A stretch of 64,000 nucleotides of DNA. Origin: JACDAL01 sp963849115 (GTDB lineage Bacteria > Actinomycetota > CADDZG01 > WHSQ01). Below the pieces are notes generated by a model. It was not told where the DNA came from and did not search any database. It saw only the letters and a program-made list of their open reading frames with translations. Positions 39,451-48,588 of this stretch are shown piece by piece. A program made the translations under genes and the position numbers. Each line of letters starts with the position of its first letter. The first letter of the stretch is position 1. The stretch covers positions 12,939 through 76,938 of the forward strand of contig CAWKGK010000010.1 of the NCBI GenBank assembly GCA_963849115.1. The letters are read 5' to 3'.

Positions 39451-40326
39451 TCAACGTCCGGGGGCCGGGGGCGCAGATCCGGCGAAAACCTTATTCGAAT
39501 CCATGAATGCCTCCGTGAGATAAAAGTCGTCGCGGGTCAGGGTACGGGTCTTGAGGCTGAAGATCAGCGACAGCTCTCGCCGGCCGTCCTCGTAGTGCAA
39601 GAAGGACTTGATCGTGGACCCGTCGATGCGGATTTCGTTCCACGACGGCGGCGTCAAACCTCTCACCCTTCTCGTCGCGGCCGTTCCGGAGTTGCAGATC
39701 AGCATTCCGTTGAGGCCCCAGAAGAAGGGCACGTGCTTGTGTCCGGAAAGCACGACATCGACGTCCAGCTTCGTGATCTCGCCGAGCAGGTCGCCTGCGT
39801 CGGTGATGATGTTGCGTTCCCGGCCGGTCCCGGGGATCGACACGAGGTGATGGTGTATCGCAAGGATCTTGAGATCGTCGGGGTGGTCGAAGCCCTCTCG
39901 GAGCCAGGCGTAGTTCTCACGTCCGCAGTGGCCCTCGTTCATGTCCGGCGACGAGGAGTCGACCGCGACCACCGTGAAACCAGAAGCCTGCATGCGCTCG
40001 GCACGAACCTCATCGAACTCCCGGCGAAAGATCGAGAAGCGGCTGCCGAAGAGCCGTTCGAAGTGGACATAGCCGACGTTTCTCGAATCGTGGTTCCCGG
40101 GGATGACCACCATGGGATGCTCGATTTGCTGGAGCCAGCCGGCCGCCTCCTCGAACTCCCACTCGTAGCCGGCCGCGGTCAGATCCCCGGCCACGACGAC
40201 CAGGTCCAGCTCCATGGTGTTGACGCGGTCGATGATCGACTGCATCAGCTTGCGGTCGAAGGTGATCTCGCCGCAGTGGATGTCTGAGATCTGGGCGAGG
40301 CGGACGGGTAGAGTGGAAAGCGACAT
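39451..40326 (-). CDS. Calcineurin-like metallophosphoesterase
   Basis: ATG 40326 gives 291 residues starting MSLSTLPVRLAQISDIHCGE. Metal-site motifs occur in order: D-x-H (ISDIHCGE), GD (VVVAGDLTAAG), GNHD (VVIPGNHDSRN), H (ILAIHHHLVSIPG) and GHKH (DVVLSGHKHVPFFWG). This is the calcineurin/CpdA-like cytosolic phosphoesterase pattern; cyclic nucleotide, nucleotide or phospholipid derivatives are possible substrates. It is divergent, 22 bp away, from a cNMP-binding protein. That pairing hints at cyclic-nucleotide turnover but does not prove it. Confidence 0.88.
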   Translation of the reverse strand: MSLSTLPVRLAQISDIHCGEITFDRKLMQSIIDRVNTMELDLVVVAGDLTAAGYEWEFEEAAGWLQQIEHPMVVIPGNHDSRNVGYVHFERLFGSRFSIFRREFDEVRAERMQASGFTVVAVDSSSPDMNEGHCGRENYAWLREGFDHPDDLKILAIHHHLVSIPGTGRERNIITDAGDLLGEITKLDVDVVLSGHKHVPFFWGLNGMLICNSGTAATRRVRGLTPPSWNEIRIDGSTIKSFLHYEDGRRELSLIFSLKTRTLTRDDFYLTEAFMDSNKVFAGSAPPAPGR

Positions 40327-40348
40327 TTCAGCTCCCAATAGGCGAGGC

Positions 40349-40858
40349 ATGCGAAGGACCGGAAAGGAATTCGCCCGCGAGGATAAGGGCAGGAGGATAA
40401 GGAAGGAGATAGGGCACAGCCTGGTGAAGGCGCTACGCAGCGTCCCCGGCTTCTCCTCCCTCGACGACCGCGACCTGCTCCAGATTGTCGGCGTCTCCAT
40501 GAACCTGCACTGGCCCACGGGCGGCATCGTGTTCACAGAGGGCGCTGCGGCCGAAGGGCTCTACATCGTCCTTTCGGGTTGTGTCCGCATCCTCGTCGGC
40601 CCCCGAGACAGCGAAACCGAGGTCGCCTCCATCGGGCCGGGCGAGTTCTTTGGCGAGCTGTCCTTGCTCGAGGACCGCACCCACTCCAAGAACGCCCGAG
40701 CAACGGAGGACTCGGAGCTGATGATCCTCCCCAAGGAGTCGTTCCGGCGGCTCTTGGACGCCGACACGGTGCTGGCGCAGCACGTCTCGGAGAAGGTGGA
40801 GGAACGACTCCGCGCAGATCAGACCCGCCGCACTCGGTTGGATTCCGACAGCGTCTAG
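40349..40858 (+). CDS. Cyclic-nucleotide-binding-domain protein without HTH
   Basis: From ATG 40349 the protein has 169 residues: one CNB domain ('GGIVFTEGAAAEGLYIVLSG', 'CVRILVGPRDSETEVASIGP', 'GEFFGELSLLEDRTHSKNAR'), then a short helical tail. The phosphate-binding cassette retains GELSLL but has RTHSKNA where most cAMP binders have R[ST]A, so ligand specificity is uncertain. There is no DNA-binding or channel domain. It may be a regulatory subunit. It is divergent from the metallophosphoesterase; a terminator follows the stop. Confidence 0.85.
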   Translation: MRRTGKEFAREDKGRRIRKEIGHSLVKALRSVPGFSSLDDRDLLQIVGVSMNLHWPTGGIVFTEGAAAEGLYIVLSGCVRILVGPRDSETEVASIGPGEFFGELSLLEDRTHSKNARATEDSELMILPKESFRRLLDADTVLAQHVSEKVEERLRADQTRRTRLDSDSV

Positions 40859-40873
40859 CTCTATGCAGGCTGA

Positions 40874-40890
40874 GCCCCGCTCAGCGGGGC
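40874..40890. terminator. Bidirectional terminator hairpin
   Basis: GCCCCGC-TCA-GCGGGGC is a perfect 7-bp GC stem, with partial outward extension (GCAGGC...GTCTGC), between the convergent cNMP-binding and ferritin-like genes. It is weakly similar in layout to the 24004/25373 hairpin repeat. Confidence 0.75.
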
Positions 40891-40909
40891 CAGGTCTGCA
40901 AAGAGCGGG

Positions 40910-41416
40910 TTAGGCCAGGCCCTCGGCCTCGAACTCTCGCAGGAAGCCCTCGAACAGGCGCCTGTGGCCCTCCTCGTCGCGCAGGATCGCTATGACCATG
41001 TCCTGGGTGACGAGATCGACGTCGTCGGTGAACTGGATGAGCTTGTTGTAGTGCTCGATTGCGCCGGTCTCGGCCTCGATCACACCACGGATGACGTGGA
41101 CAATGTCGGTTTGCTGCTCGGGCGGCTGAAGGTACTTCTGCTCGGCGGTGAAGTCGAGGGAGCCGGGAACCGTTCCGTAGAGCTCCTTGATGCGCTCGCC
41201 GAACTGCCGGGCGTGACCGAGCTCCTCCTGGACGTCCTGCTCGAGCGACTCGATGATCTCCTGAGCCCGCACACCGTCGGGGTTGATCGAGTTGGCCATG
41301 TAGCTCATGACGGTCTCGATCTCCATCCAGTAGGCGCGGGTCAGGAGCCCGATGACCTCTTCCCGCTCGGCCTTCTTGGCGTCGGAGAGAATTCCCTCCC
41401 TGCTGCTTCGTGGCAT
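40910..41416 (-). CDS. Ferritin-like domain protein
   Basis: The 168-residue four-helix protein carries diiron-type ligands in each helix pair: 'LLTRAYWMEIETVMSYMANS' (E), 'LEQDVQEELGHARQFGERIK' (E, ExxH), 'GVIEAETGAIEHYNKLIQFT' (E) and 'AILRDEEGHRRLFEGFLREF' (ExxH). It is a DUF892/bacterioferritin-like cytosolic protein, probably in iron or oxidative-stress handling. The spacing fits a ferritin-like oxidase rather than the 24-mer bacterioferritin (no haem Met identified). The start is ATG 41416. Confidence 0.85.
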   Translation of the reverse strand: MPRSSREGILSDAKKAEREEVIGLLTRAYWMEIETVMSYMANSINPDGVRAQEIIESLEQDVQEELGHARQFGERIKELYGTVPGSLDFTAEQKYLQPPEQQTDIVHVIRGVIEAETGAIEHYNKLIQFTDDVDLVTQDMVIAILRDEEGHRRLFEGFLREFEAEGLA

Positions 41417-41480
41417 GGTGCATTACCTCCTCTTAGATGTGGCTTTCTCTATCTTGTCCCTACCCACGATCGCTCGGGAG

Positions 41481-42458
41481 CTACCGCCGCTCGACCAGCG
41501 GAGCAGGCGACGGGGTGGTGTCGTCCTCCACCCAGTCCCGGGTGATGTAGAGCCAGAAGGCGAGCCCCGCGTAGCGGCCGTAGCGGGCAAAACGGCGCTT
41601 GATGGTGGTGTCGGTGGAGGAACGTTTGCCGGCCAAGCGGAGATAGGTGGGCCGGGTCCAAGAGTCCAGGATCAGCCGCGAGTAGCGGCCCAGCATCAGC
41701 ATGACGTGGGCGGCCGCATACGGGCCCACGCCGGGCAGCGCCAGCAGGCGGGCCTCGAGCTCGTCGTCCGAGAGCTCTGAGGGCTTTGCCCGGCCCAGCT
41801 GCTCCAGATCCAGCTCGCCCACAGCCACTCGTTGGGCGAGATCGTGCAGGTAGCGCCATCTGTAGCCGGAGCGTGCCACCTCCCGATAGAACGACTCGCC
41901 GGCCGAGGCCATCGCCGCAGGAGTAGGAAAACAGCGCCCGCCCGCGCCCGAGGGCGGGGCTCCCGGCGCCTTCTCGCCCAGGTGCTCTACGAGAGCGGAA
42001 ACCATCCGCCGCGTCGCCGACCACGAACAGTTCGTGGTGCAGATGGTCTTGACGACTTCCTCGAACACGGTGGCGCTGCGCACCATGCGGCCGGCCCCCT
42101 GTGTCACCCAGGCGAGCTGAGGGTCTCCGGCCGCCTGCGCATAGAAGGGTGAGAGGTCCTCGTCGAGGCGCAGGATGTGGGCTACCGCCTGCCGCAGGCT
42201 CTCAACCGCCGCTGCCGCTGGGCGCCGCCCCGCTACCTCGATGCCCACGTAGCCGGACCGGAACTCCCCTACGGTCACCGTGCGAGCGCCGCCACCGGGA
42301 AGGCGCAGGGTGACCTGGAGCGTGCGAGCGGCCTCGTCGAGGCTCAGGGGCGGCAGCTCCGTGATCCCGTGCGAGTTGATCGTGCGCCACAGGTCTATCT
42401 TCCAATGTCCCACTGGATTCTGTAGGGGAAGCTCTGCTATCCGCGTCCAGACCATCAC
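41481..42458 (-). CDS. HhH-GPD DNA glycosylase (3-methyladenine/OGG-like)
   Basis: The 325-residue protein has an N-terminal DNA-glycosylase-like domain ('PLQNPVGHWKIDLWRTINS', 'LSPFYAQAAGDPQLAWVTQG'), and the HhH hairpin 'ARLLALPGVGPYAAAHVMLM' followed by the catalytic Asp in 'RYSRLILDSWTRPTYLRLAG'. The architecture resembles AlkA/3-mA glycosylases or OGG1 relatives. The Lys of bifunctional glycosylases is absent from the hairpin (GPYAA), so it is probably monofunctional. It excises damaged bases in base-excision repair. It is independent of the flanking genes. Confidence 0.83.
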   Translation of the reverse strand: MMVWTRIAELPLQNPVGHWKIDLWRTINSHGITELPPLSLDEAARTLQVTLRLPGGGARTVTVGEFRSGYVGIEVAGRRPAAAAVESLRQAVAHILRLDEDLSPFYAQAAGDPQLAWVTQGAGRMVRSATVFEEVVKTICTTNCSWSATRRMVSALVEHLGEKAPGAPPSGAGGRCFPTPAAMASAGESFYREVARSGYRWRYLHDLAQRVAVGELDLEQLGRAKPSELSDDELEARLLALPGVGPYAAAHVMLMLGRYSRLILDSWTRPTYLRLAGKRSSTDTTIKRRFARYGRYAGLAFWLYITRDWVEDDTTPSPAPLVERR

Positions 42459-42525
42459 AGAAGCCTACGGCGGCTTGATCCACCCGGCAGTTAGAATTAC
42501 AGACTTGTAGCTTGCGAGAAGGAGA

Positions 42526-44192
42526 CTAGTCGGGCACCTGGAAGACCGCTTTGAAGCGCTCGAACAAGGCCTGCGAGTCGTTCCAGTTCTCGGCGTGCGA
42601 CTGGAAGTTGAGGGCGAACCCGAAATCGGATGTGACGAAGCCGAGGTTGTAAGCATGCAACTCCGTTCCGCCGTCGCTGTAGCTGTACTCCCACAGAGCG
42701 GCCTCATGACCCTTGTAGATCGTCGGGTCGATGCGGATCTCCGCGTAGTCGGCGTGGCTCTCGGCGAAAGCCGCTGAGAACTGGTCCCAATGCGCCTCGG
42801 GCGAGGGGCCCGGGTCGCCGGTCCAGTCCACTCGCAGGTACGTGCCGGTCTCGGGGTCCACGAAGTCGGTCGTCGTCAAGGAAGCCGACTGAGGTCGCAC
42901 GACCCAGTCTGCCGGATAGGCGAGCGCGTAACCGGTCTCGGGATCGGTGTAGGCGGCCCACGACGCCGGCGCCCCTTGTGGGACCTCCGCCTCATCGTCC
43001 GTCCCTCCCGAGTCCCCACTAGGGCCAGGGTTCTCGCTCGGGCCGGGGCCTGGTTCTCGCTCGGGCCGGGGCCCTGGGCGTCCGAACCACCAGCCGAAGA
43101 GGAGTCCCCGCGCTCGCCGGCCTCGGCGACGGCCGGTTCCGGGTCGCGACCGGATCCGGTCCCATCGCGCACGGCATCGACAGCCCACAGTCCCGCGAGC
43201 GCCGCGGCGGCGGCGAGGGCCGCGGTTGTGAGGACCCAGGGCAACCGCGCGCGGCGCTGCGCGGGCCGGACGACCTCGTAGGGCTCCTCTTCTGAGACCG
43301 AGTTCCATTCCGGCAGCAGCGGCCGCGTCCGCTCGAAGATATCGGTCGGCCTGCGGCTTCCGGCCGCTCCACCCGCCACCTCCCGAAGCCTGACGATGAG
43401 GTCCTCGTCGGACGGGCGCCGATTGGGCTCCTTCGTCAACATCTCCGAGATCACGGGCTCGAGAGGGCCGGCGCGCGTGGCCGGAGGTGGATCCTCCGAG
43501 GCGGCCGCAGCAAGGGTCGAAATCGCGGAGCCCTTGTCAAACGGAGGGACTCCCTCGACCGCATAGAAGAGGGTGGCTCCGAGGGCCCAGGTATCCGCGG
43601 GAGGGCCGCTGTCCGACGACTGAGCCTGCTCCGGGGCCATGAACGGCGGCGAGCCAAGGACGAGTCCTGTGGCCGTGATTCGGGAATCGTCCTTTACCGA
43701 CGCGATGCCAAAGTCTGCAAGCTTGACCCGATCGCCCGGACCAACCATCAGGTTCCCGGGCTTGACGTCGCGGTGCACGATCCCGCGCTCGTGGGCATTG
43801 GCCAACACCTCTGCGACCTGTGCCCCGATCGCGGCGGCGCGCTCGGGGGTCAGAGGACCCTCTTTGGCCACGATCTCCGCCAGGGTTGGGACCTCGACCA
43901 GCTCCATGACGATGTACACCCGATCCTCGTCGCGGATCACGTCATAGGTCGTGACCGCGCACGGGTGGTTCAGGCGCGCCGCCGCGATCGCCTCGCGGAG
44001 TACCCGCGCTCTCACCCCGTCGGCCTCGGCGCCCACGACGCTTGGTATGTCGATCTCTTTGAGCGCGACCCGGCGATTCAAGACGTTGTCGTCCGCCTCC
44101 CACACCACGCCCAATCCCCCCCGACCCAAGAGCCTCTGCAGCGCGTAGCGCTGGTCGACGACTCGGTAGTAGGTGATCTCTCGATGCACCAT
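42526..44192 (-). CDS. Ser/Thr protein kinase (PknB-like) with TM and sensor domain, frameshifted by 23-bp duplication
   Basis: From ATG 44192 the kinase domain (1-275) has P-loop GRGGLG (23-28), Lys45 (VALKEID), HRD (140-142, IVHRDVKPGN), DFG (160-162, LADFGIAS) and APE (MAPEQA). A TM helix at about 318-338 and a Pro/Ser/Gly linker follow. The extracytoplasmic domain (PsbP/DUF-like, 'SWAAYTDPETGYALAYPADW', 'GFALNFQSHAENWNDS') lies in another frame. The two frames switch within a perfect 23-bp tandem repeat (43029-43073). Deleting one unit restores AQGPGPSENPGPSGDSGG. Thus the gene as read is interrupted. The role is signal transduction across the membrane; this domain may be the sensor. Uninterrupted frames: 42876-44399 and 42526-43308. 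Confidence 0.85.
43029..43073. repeat. 23-bp tandem repeat causing a kinase frameshift
   Basis: GGTTCTCGCTCGGGCCGGGG (then CC) repeats with a 23-base period, which is not a multiple of three. One copy gives a continuous reading frame through the kinase linker into its outer domain; two copies (as here) shift it. Confidence 0.9.
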
Positions 44193-44434
44193 CGTTTGAT
44201 GCCCCCTCGCTGCCGTCTCCTCCCGGAGATCTTTCTTTGGGTCCGTAATGACGATCGCTCTTTCTCCTGGGTTACCCAAGCCCCAGAAAATTACGCGTCG
44301 CATTCGATTAGGAATGGTTGATGCTTGAAAATGTTGGGTCTCGGTTGCCGCTGCGCTCTTGAGCATTGGCTCCGCGAAGTTGTCCTTCGAGGGGCCCATG
44401 TCCCCTATCGCATCACCAGTTCAGTCCGCGATCC

Positions 44435-45178
44435 TCATGCCCGGGAGTCGAAACGGTCGAGCAGCTCGAGGGTGGTGAGAGTGAGCTCGAGATCGGCAAA
44501 GCCTTCGGGGGCCGCGGCGCCCCGCAGCAGCTCGGTGAGGGTGTCGACGGAAAGGTGTTCGGGCGGTATGCGGGCAGCGGCCCAGAAGACCAGCGCGCTC
44601 GCCCACTCCTCGGGCCCCCACTCCTCCGCGTTCTCCCGCGCCCAGCGCAGCCCCCATTCGGCCATCTCGGTCTTGGGTCCTTCGGCGAGCCAGTAGGCGG
44701 CGGCCGCGGCGAAGGTCGGGTAGGCCCCGCCGGTGACCCTCCCCTCCAGATCAGCCTCCCCTCTCAGCAGGTCGATGGCACGGGGGCCGGGGTCTCGGCC
44801 CAGCGACAGCAAGCCACAGGCGGCGGCCGCGGTCGCCCACACCTCGATTCCACCGGGGGTGGTGAGCTCACCCGGCACATGCTCTGCGGTGTCCGTCCAT
44901 GCCTGAGATGGAGCCTTGGCACCTTCGAGCCAGTCTCCTGCTCTCCTCGCCGAATCGGACGCCTGCAGCTCGATCAAGCCCAGGTGACAGAGCCCTGCGC
45001 CGGTGGCGGCGGTCGAGGCGGCCCCGCCGAGGTCGAGGAAGGCCCCGTCCTCGCGCTGTAGCGGGATCAGGGGCATGTCCCCGGGCTCTTCCCCGGACAG
45101 CCTGAGCGCGCGCCAGCACTGCCACTCGTCCCCTTGGGCCAGCACCTGCTCGGCGGCGGCCTCGACATCGATACTCAT
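44435..45178 (-). CDS. Prenyltransferase/squalene-cyclase-like alpha-toroid hypothetical protein
   Basis: From ATG 45178 the product is 247 residues. It contains repeat-like helical pairs with Gly/Ala/Trp: 'LQREDGAFLDLGGAASTAAT', 'GAGLCHLGLIELQASDSARR', 'GGIEVWATAAAACGLLSLGR' and 'GGAYPTFAAAAAYWLAEGPK'. This resembles the alpha/alpha-toroid of prenyltransferases and squalene/hopene cyclases ('DG.F...ATAA.GL'), but no DDXD motif is visible, so catalytic function is uncertain. It overlaps the PPOX gene stop as ATGA, indicating coupling. The longer open frame to 45619 is an artefact of the PPOX gene. Confidence 0.72.
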   Translation of the reverse strand: MSIDVEAAAEQVLAQGDEWQCWRALRLSGEEPGDMPLIPLQREDGAFLDLGGAASTAATGAGLCHLGLIELQASDSARRAGDWLEGAKAPSQAWTDTAEHVPGELTTPGGIEVWATAAAACGLLSLGRDPGPRAIDLLRGEADLEGRVTGGAYPTFAAAAAYWLAEGPKTEMAEWGLRWARENAEEWGPEEWASALVFWAAARIPPEHLSVDTLTELLRGAAAPEGFADLELTLTTLELLDRFDSRA

Positions 45179-45603
45179 TGCCACGTCCACCACAGAATGC
45201 GCCGTGGATCGAGCACGATTGCCTCGTCCTCGGGAGGGTGCAGGGCGTATTGCTCGTAACGACTCGCTAGGTGGGCGCTCGCCTCCCCCACCGGCTCGAC
45301 ATGAGCCAGGCCGCGGACCATCACCCAGCCCAGGCGGGTCCAGTCTCTCTCGTAGTGGTCGAGCAGCAAGGTGGCCTCGGGGTTGCGCTCGATGTTTCGG
45401 ACCCGCTGCTGAACCTTGGACGACTTGGGCTTGTGGTCGACGGGCACATAGAGTCGCTCCCCCAAAGCGATCCAACAGACGGGGACGAGATGAGGGCGGC
45501 CGTGTGTGTCGAGCGTGCCGAGCACGCCGCGCTCGGCGCTTGAGGCGACGCCCGAGGCACGGGCAGGCAACTCCGCTAACGAATGGCAGGACCCCGAGGG
45601 CAT
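45175..45603 (-). CDS. PPOX-class F420-dependent oxidoreductase-like protein
   Basis: The 142-residue split-barrel flavoprotein has 'GVLGTLDTHGRPHLVPVCWI', 'LYVPVDHKPKSSKVQQRVRN' (HKPK phosphate-binding motif), 'PEATLLLDHYERDWTRLGWV' and a terminal 'PRRILWWTWQ'. The pattern VDHKPK..N...N...LL.DHY..DW..L.WV is that of the TIGR03668 F420/FMN-binding PPOX family in actinobacteria. It probably reduces or oxidises a flavin/F420-linked substrate. It is the first of two coupled genes; the following alpha-toroid-like gene starts within its stop. Confidence 0.87.
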   Translation of the reverse strand: MPSGSCHSLAELPARASGVASSAERGVLGTLDTHGRPHLVPVCWIALGERLYVPVDHKPKSSKVQQRVRNIERNPEATLLLDHYERDWTRLGWVMVRGLAHVEPVGEASAHLASRYEQYALHPPEDEAIVLDPRRILWWTWQ

Positions 45604-45733
45604 GGGCAGATCCTCCCACGCTATGCTCGGGGGCCTACTCGCGAGCTCAAGAAAGGCGTCCTATTCGATGAAGCGCTGAACCCCGTCCACGGCTCGCCCA
45701 CCGGCGAGCGCAGCTTCTTCATGAGGGGTTCAT

Positions 45734-47351
45734 GTGGTTCGTATCGCCGCTGCTCGCATCTCCAAGCATCACGGGTCCCAGCTCGTGCTCGACAACGTCT
45801 CTGTTGAGCTCCATTCCACTTCCCGGCTCGGGATCGTGGGCCGTAACGGCGCAGGGAAGTCGACCCTGCTACGCATCCTTGCGGGACTCGAGGCCCCCGA
45901 CTCAGGAGATGCTGACTCGTGACCCTCGCTCGCTCGAGGTAGGACTTCTCGCGCAAGAGCACGACGCGTTGCCGCGAGAAACCGTGAGGAGTTATCTCTG
46001 GCGGCGTACGGGCCTCGGCCCGGTGGCAGCACGAATGGACGCGCTTGAAGACCGTATTCAAGGAGACCTCACTGCGATCGAGCCCCTTACCGAAACGGTG
46101 GAGCGCTTCAGGGCATTGGGGGGCGGGGACATCGAAGCGCGTGCCGCGGAACTGTGCGATTCCCTGCGGCTTCCGGCCGACCCCGATTTCGAGATGAGTG
46201 TCCTGTCCGGAGGTCAGCGGGCGCGCGCCGCTCTCGCGTCGATGCTCCTCGCCCGCTTCGATGTCTTCTTGCTCGACGAGCCCACCAACGATCTGGACTT
46301 CGAAGGGCTCGCCCGACTCGAGGACTGGATCGGCGGGCTCAAGGGTGGCGTGGCGGTTGTGTCCCACGACCGCCACTTCCTCGACCGGATTGTCAAGGAC
46401 ATCCTCGAACTGGACGAGCACTCGCACACGGCGACGGCTTTCGCCGGAGGCTTCAGCGCCTACCGAGAGGCCGCCGCGCTTAGCCGAGCCCAGCAACGCC
46501 GGGCTCACGATCGCTACGTATCGGAACGCGCCCGGCTGCAACAGCGCATCAGAAGGCAGAGAAGCTGGGCGGAAAAAGGGGCACGCCGGGCTCGTCACTC
46601 AAACGAACCGGACAAGAACATCCGTTTCGGCAAGACTCAGGGGGCGCAGAACCTCGCCTCGAAAGCGAGCTCGTTGGAGCGGCGCCTCGACCAACTCGAG
46701 ACTGTGGAGAAACCGTGGGAGGGTTGGAACCTGGACCTCGATATTGCACCGGGAAGGCGCAGCGGAGACATTGTGGTGCGCCTCGAAGGGGCCGTTCTGA
46801 CAAGGGGGGCCTGGAAGCTCGGCTCCCTCGATCTCGAGATCACCTACGGCGAGCGGATCGCGCTAATGGGGCCCAACGGCTCCGGCAAAACTACGTTGCT
46901 GAGGGCGATTCTCGGCCAAGTTCCACTGGCCGGCGGCCGTCGCTATGTGGGCCCCGGCGTTGTGGTGGGGATCTTGGACCAGCGACGAGCGTTGTTCGGT
47001 GACGGCGTCATGCTGTCGCAGTTCCAAGACCGATCGGGCTTGCTCGAGGAAAGCGCGCGCCGCTTGCTTGCCAAGTTCGACCTCTACTCCGAGCATGTCG
47101 AGCGCAGCGTCGATTCCCTGTCCCCGGGAGAGCGCACTCGGGCCGGGCTGGCACTGCTGGCGGCCGCCGAGGCCAATTGCCTGTTGCTGGACGAGCCCAC
47201 CAATCAGCTCGACATCCCCGCCATCGAGGAGCTCGAGAGGGCGCTGGCTTCGTATCCCGGGACCCTGGTGGTGGTGAGTCACGACCGCAGCTTCCTCGAC
47301 AACCTCGGGCTGGAGCGCGAGATCGCTCTGCCCGTGCCGAGTGGTGGATAA
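45734..47351 (+). CDS. ABC-F type ATPase with two NBDs, frameshifted
   Basis: A GTG at 45734 opens NBD1 ('AAARISKHHGSQLVLDNVSV', Walker A GIVGRNGAGKSTLLRI). The frame stops at about 45922 (EAPDSGDADS). One extra base at about 45907-45912 breaks it; the other frame continues 'MLTRDPRSLEVGLLAQEHDA', signature 'SVLSGGQRARAALASMLLAR', Walker B 'VFLLDEPTNDLDFEGLARLE', a charged linker ('RYVSERARLQQRIRRQRSWA') and NBD2 ('MGPNGSGKTTLLRAILG', 'SLSPGERTRAGLALLAAAEA', 'CLLLDEPTNQLDIPAIEELE'). This is a cytosolic ABC-F translation factor or antibiotic-resistance ATPase without TM domains. The C-terminus (PVPSGG) is supplied by a REP-like arm. Confidence 0.85.
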
Positions 47352-47388
47352 ATGGCCACATGGAGCATCTGACCACCACTCGGCACGG
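47332..47388. repeat. REP-like palindrome at the ABC-F 3' end
   Basis: CCGTGCCGAGTGGTGG (47332-47347) and CCACCACTCGGCACGG (47373-47388) are perfect 16-bp arms around a 25-nt loop (containing GGAGCATCTGA). The left arm encodes the ABC-F C-terminus and the approach to its stop. It lies between convergent genes. Relatives at 16877-16890 and 49115-49169. Confidence 0.9.
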
Positions 47389-47395
47389 AGACGAA

Positions 47396-48535
47396 CTAGG
47401 CCCTCCAGCCGAAACGCTCGGCCTTGGGCTCTGTACTTGCCTCGGGATCGTTGGGCCGGCGGTTGGCGGGTCGCTGCGGCAGGATCGCCATATCGGGAAG
47501 ATGCTTGCGGGGGCCGGACCAGGGCCCCGGTACCGCGACGGTGGCATCGGCCAGCGCATAACACAGCGATTCGTAGTTGACGCGCCAGCCGCGGAAGTCC
47601 TGCCACGCGTCCTCGGGCGTGCGCTCCATCGCAAAGCCCGCCTCTTGCAGCTTACGAACGCCGCCCGCGTACTCCTCATAGGTGAGCGTGATCTCCTCGT
47701 CCGGGAAGGGGTCCGGGTCATAGGGAATGTGGATGGCGCCGGCAATGTCACGCAGCGCGGTGAAACCCATTCGGAGACAGAGGCGAGCCTCCACCGGAGC
47801 GCGCGACGGTGAAAGCGACAGGTAGAGGGCGGCCGAGTCCATGACCGCCAGCAACCCGACGACCCAACTGCGCAGCGGATGCGGCGAGCGGAACCACACC
47901 AGAGCCGGGTAAGTCGTGTGGCTCTCGGCGACCTCGGCCGCCCATCGTTCCCACTCACCGTAGAGGTCGGGCAGGGAGTCCATCAAGCTCACCATCTGCG
48001 CCCGAACCAGCAGCTCGGGTCCCCACGCCGGGGAGCCCGCCCGGCTCTGCAACATCGTGACCAGCATCTCCCGTCGGTTGAAGGCTCCGTACAGAGTTGG
48101 AAGGTAGGCAATCTGGAGCGCCACCACAACGAGGCCGGTGGCCGCCGCAATGAAGTGAATGGCGTCGGCACCGGTCTCAGCCGTGCCGGCGAAGCCCAGT
48201 GTCAGCATCGACGAGCCGCTCTCCCTCAGCGCCGAGGAGAAGGGGCCAGGAACGAACGGCCACAACAACAGAGCGAAGCCGACGAAGAAAAGGAGCAGCC
48301 ACGCGCCCAGCAGCGTGAGCAGGGATACCGGAGCGGAGATCGCCAGGATCCTGTCCTTCATCTCGTAGCTCTCGAAGCGGTTGGCAACGAACAGGAAAGT
48401 CTTCAGCGTGAGCCTGCGGCCGATGAACACCGACAGTCTGGAAGTGAAGCCGCGCGGAACGACCAGGGTCTTCACCAAACTGCCCCCGGTCCCCAGCACG
48501 ATGAAGAGCCCGACCGCGAACCCCGCCCAACGCAA
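47396..48535 (-). CDS. Potassium-channel-like membrane protein
   Basis: The 379-residue protein has an N-terminal helix ('GFAVGLFIVLGTGGSLVKTL'), a second ('LLTLLGAWLLLFFVGFALLL'), a pore-loop-like segment 'ESGSSMLTLGFAGTAE' (TLGFAG, resembling the TxGYG selectivity filter), a third helix ('AATGLVVVALQIAYLPTLYG'), and a roughly 220-residue cytosolic domain ('LCLRMGFTALRDIAGAIHIP', 'DEEITLTYEEYAGGVRKLQE'). The filter is degenerate, so ion selectivity is uncertain. It may be a two-TM channel with a cytosolic regulatory domain, or an unrelated membrane protein. Confidence 0.72.
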   Translation of the reverse strand: MRWAGFAVGLFIVLGTGGSLVKTLVVPRGFTSRLSVFIGRRLTLKTFLFVANRFESYEMKDRILAISAPVSLLTLLGAWLLLFFVGFALLLWPFVPGPFSSALRESGSSMLTLGFAGTAETGADAIHFIAAATGLVVVALQIAYLPTLYGAFNRREMLVTMLQSRAGSPAWGPELLVRAQMVSLMDSLPDLYGEWERWAAEVAESHTTYPALVWFRSPHPLRSWVVGLLAVMDSAALYLSLSPSRAPVEARLCLRMGFTALRDIAGAIHIPYDPDPFPDEEITLTYEEYAGGVRKLQEAGFAMERTPEDAWQDFRGWRVNYESLCYALADATVAVPGPWSGPRKHLPDMAILPQRPANRRPNDPEASTEPKAERFGWRA

Positions 48536-48588
48536 TCCTGAACCTCCAGTTCCCTTCGATAGCTCGGGATGATCGTAAGGTCTGAGCC

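Noticed and set aside
40861..40905. Third copy of the 24004/25373 hairpin repeat
   Set aside because: Only the hairpin layout and a few bases match; it is better explained as a plain terminator between convergent genes.
45179..45619. N-terminal extension of the alpha-toroid-like frame
   Set aside because: It overlaps the PPOX gene in another frame and has low-complexity Arg/Pro content.
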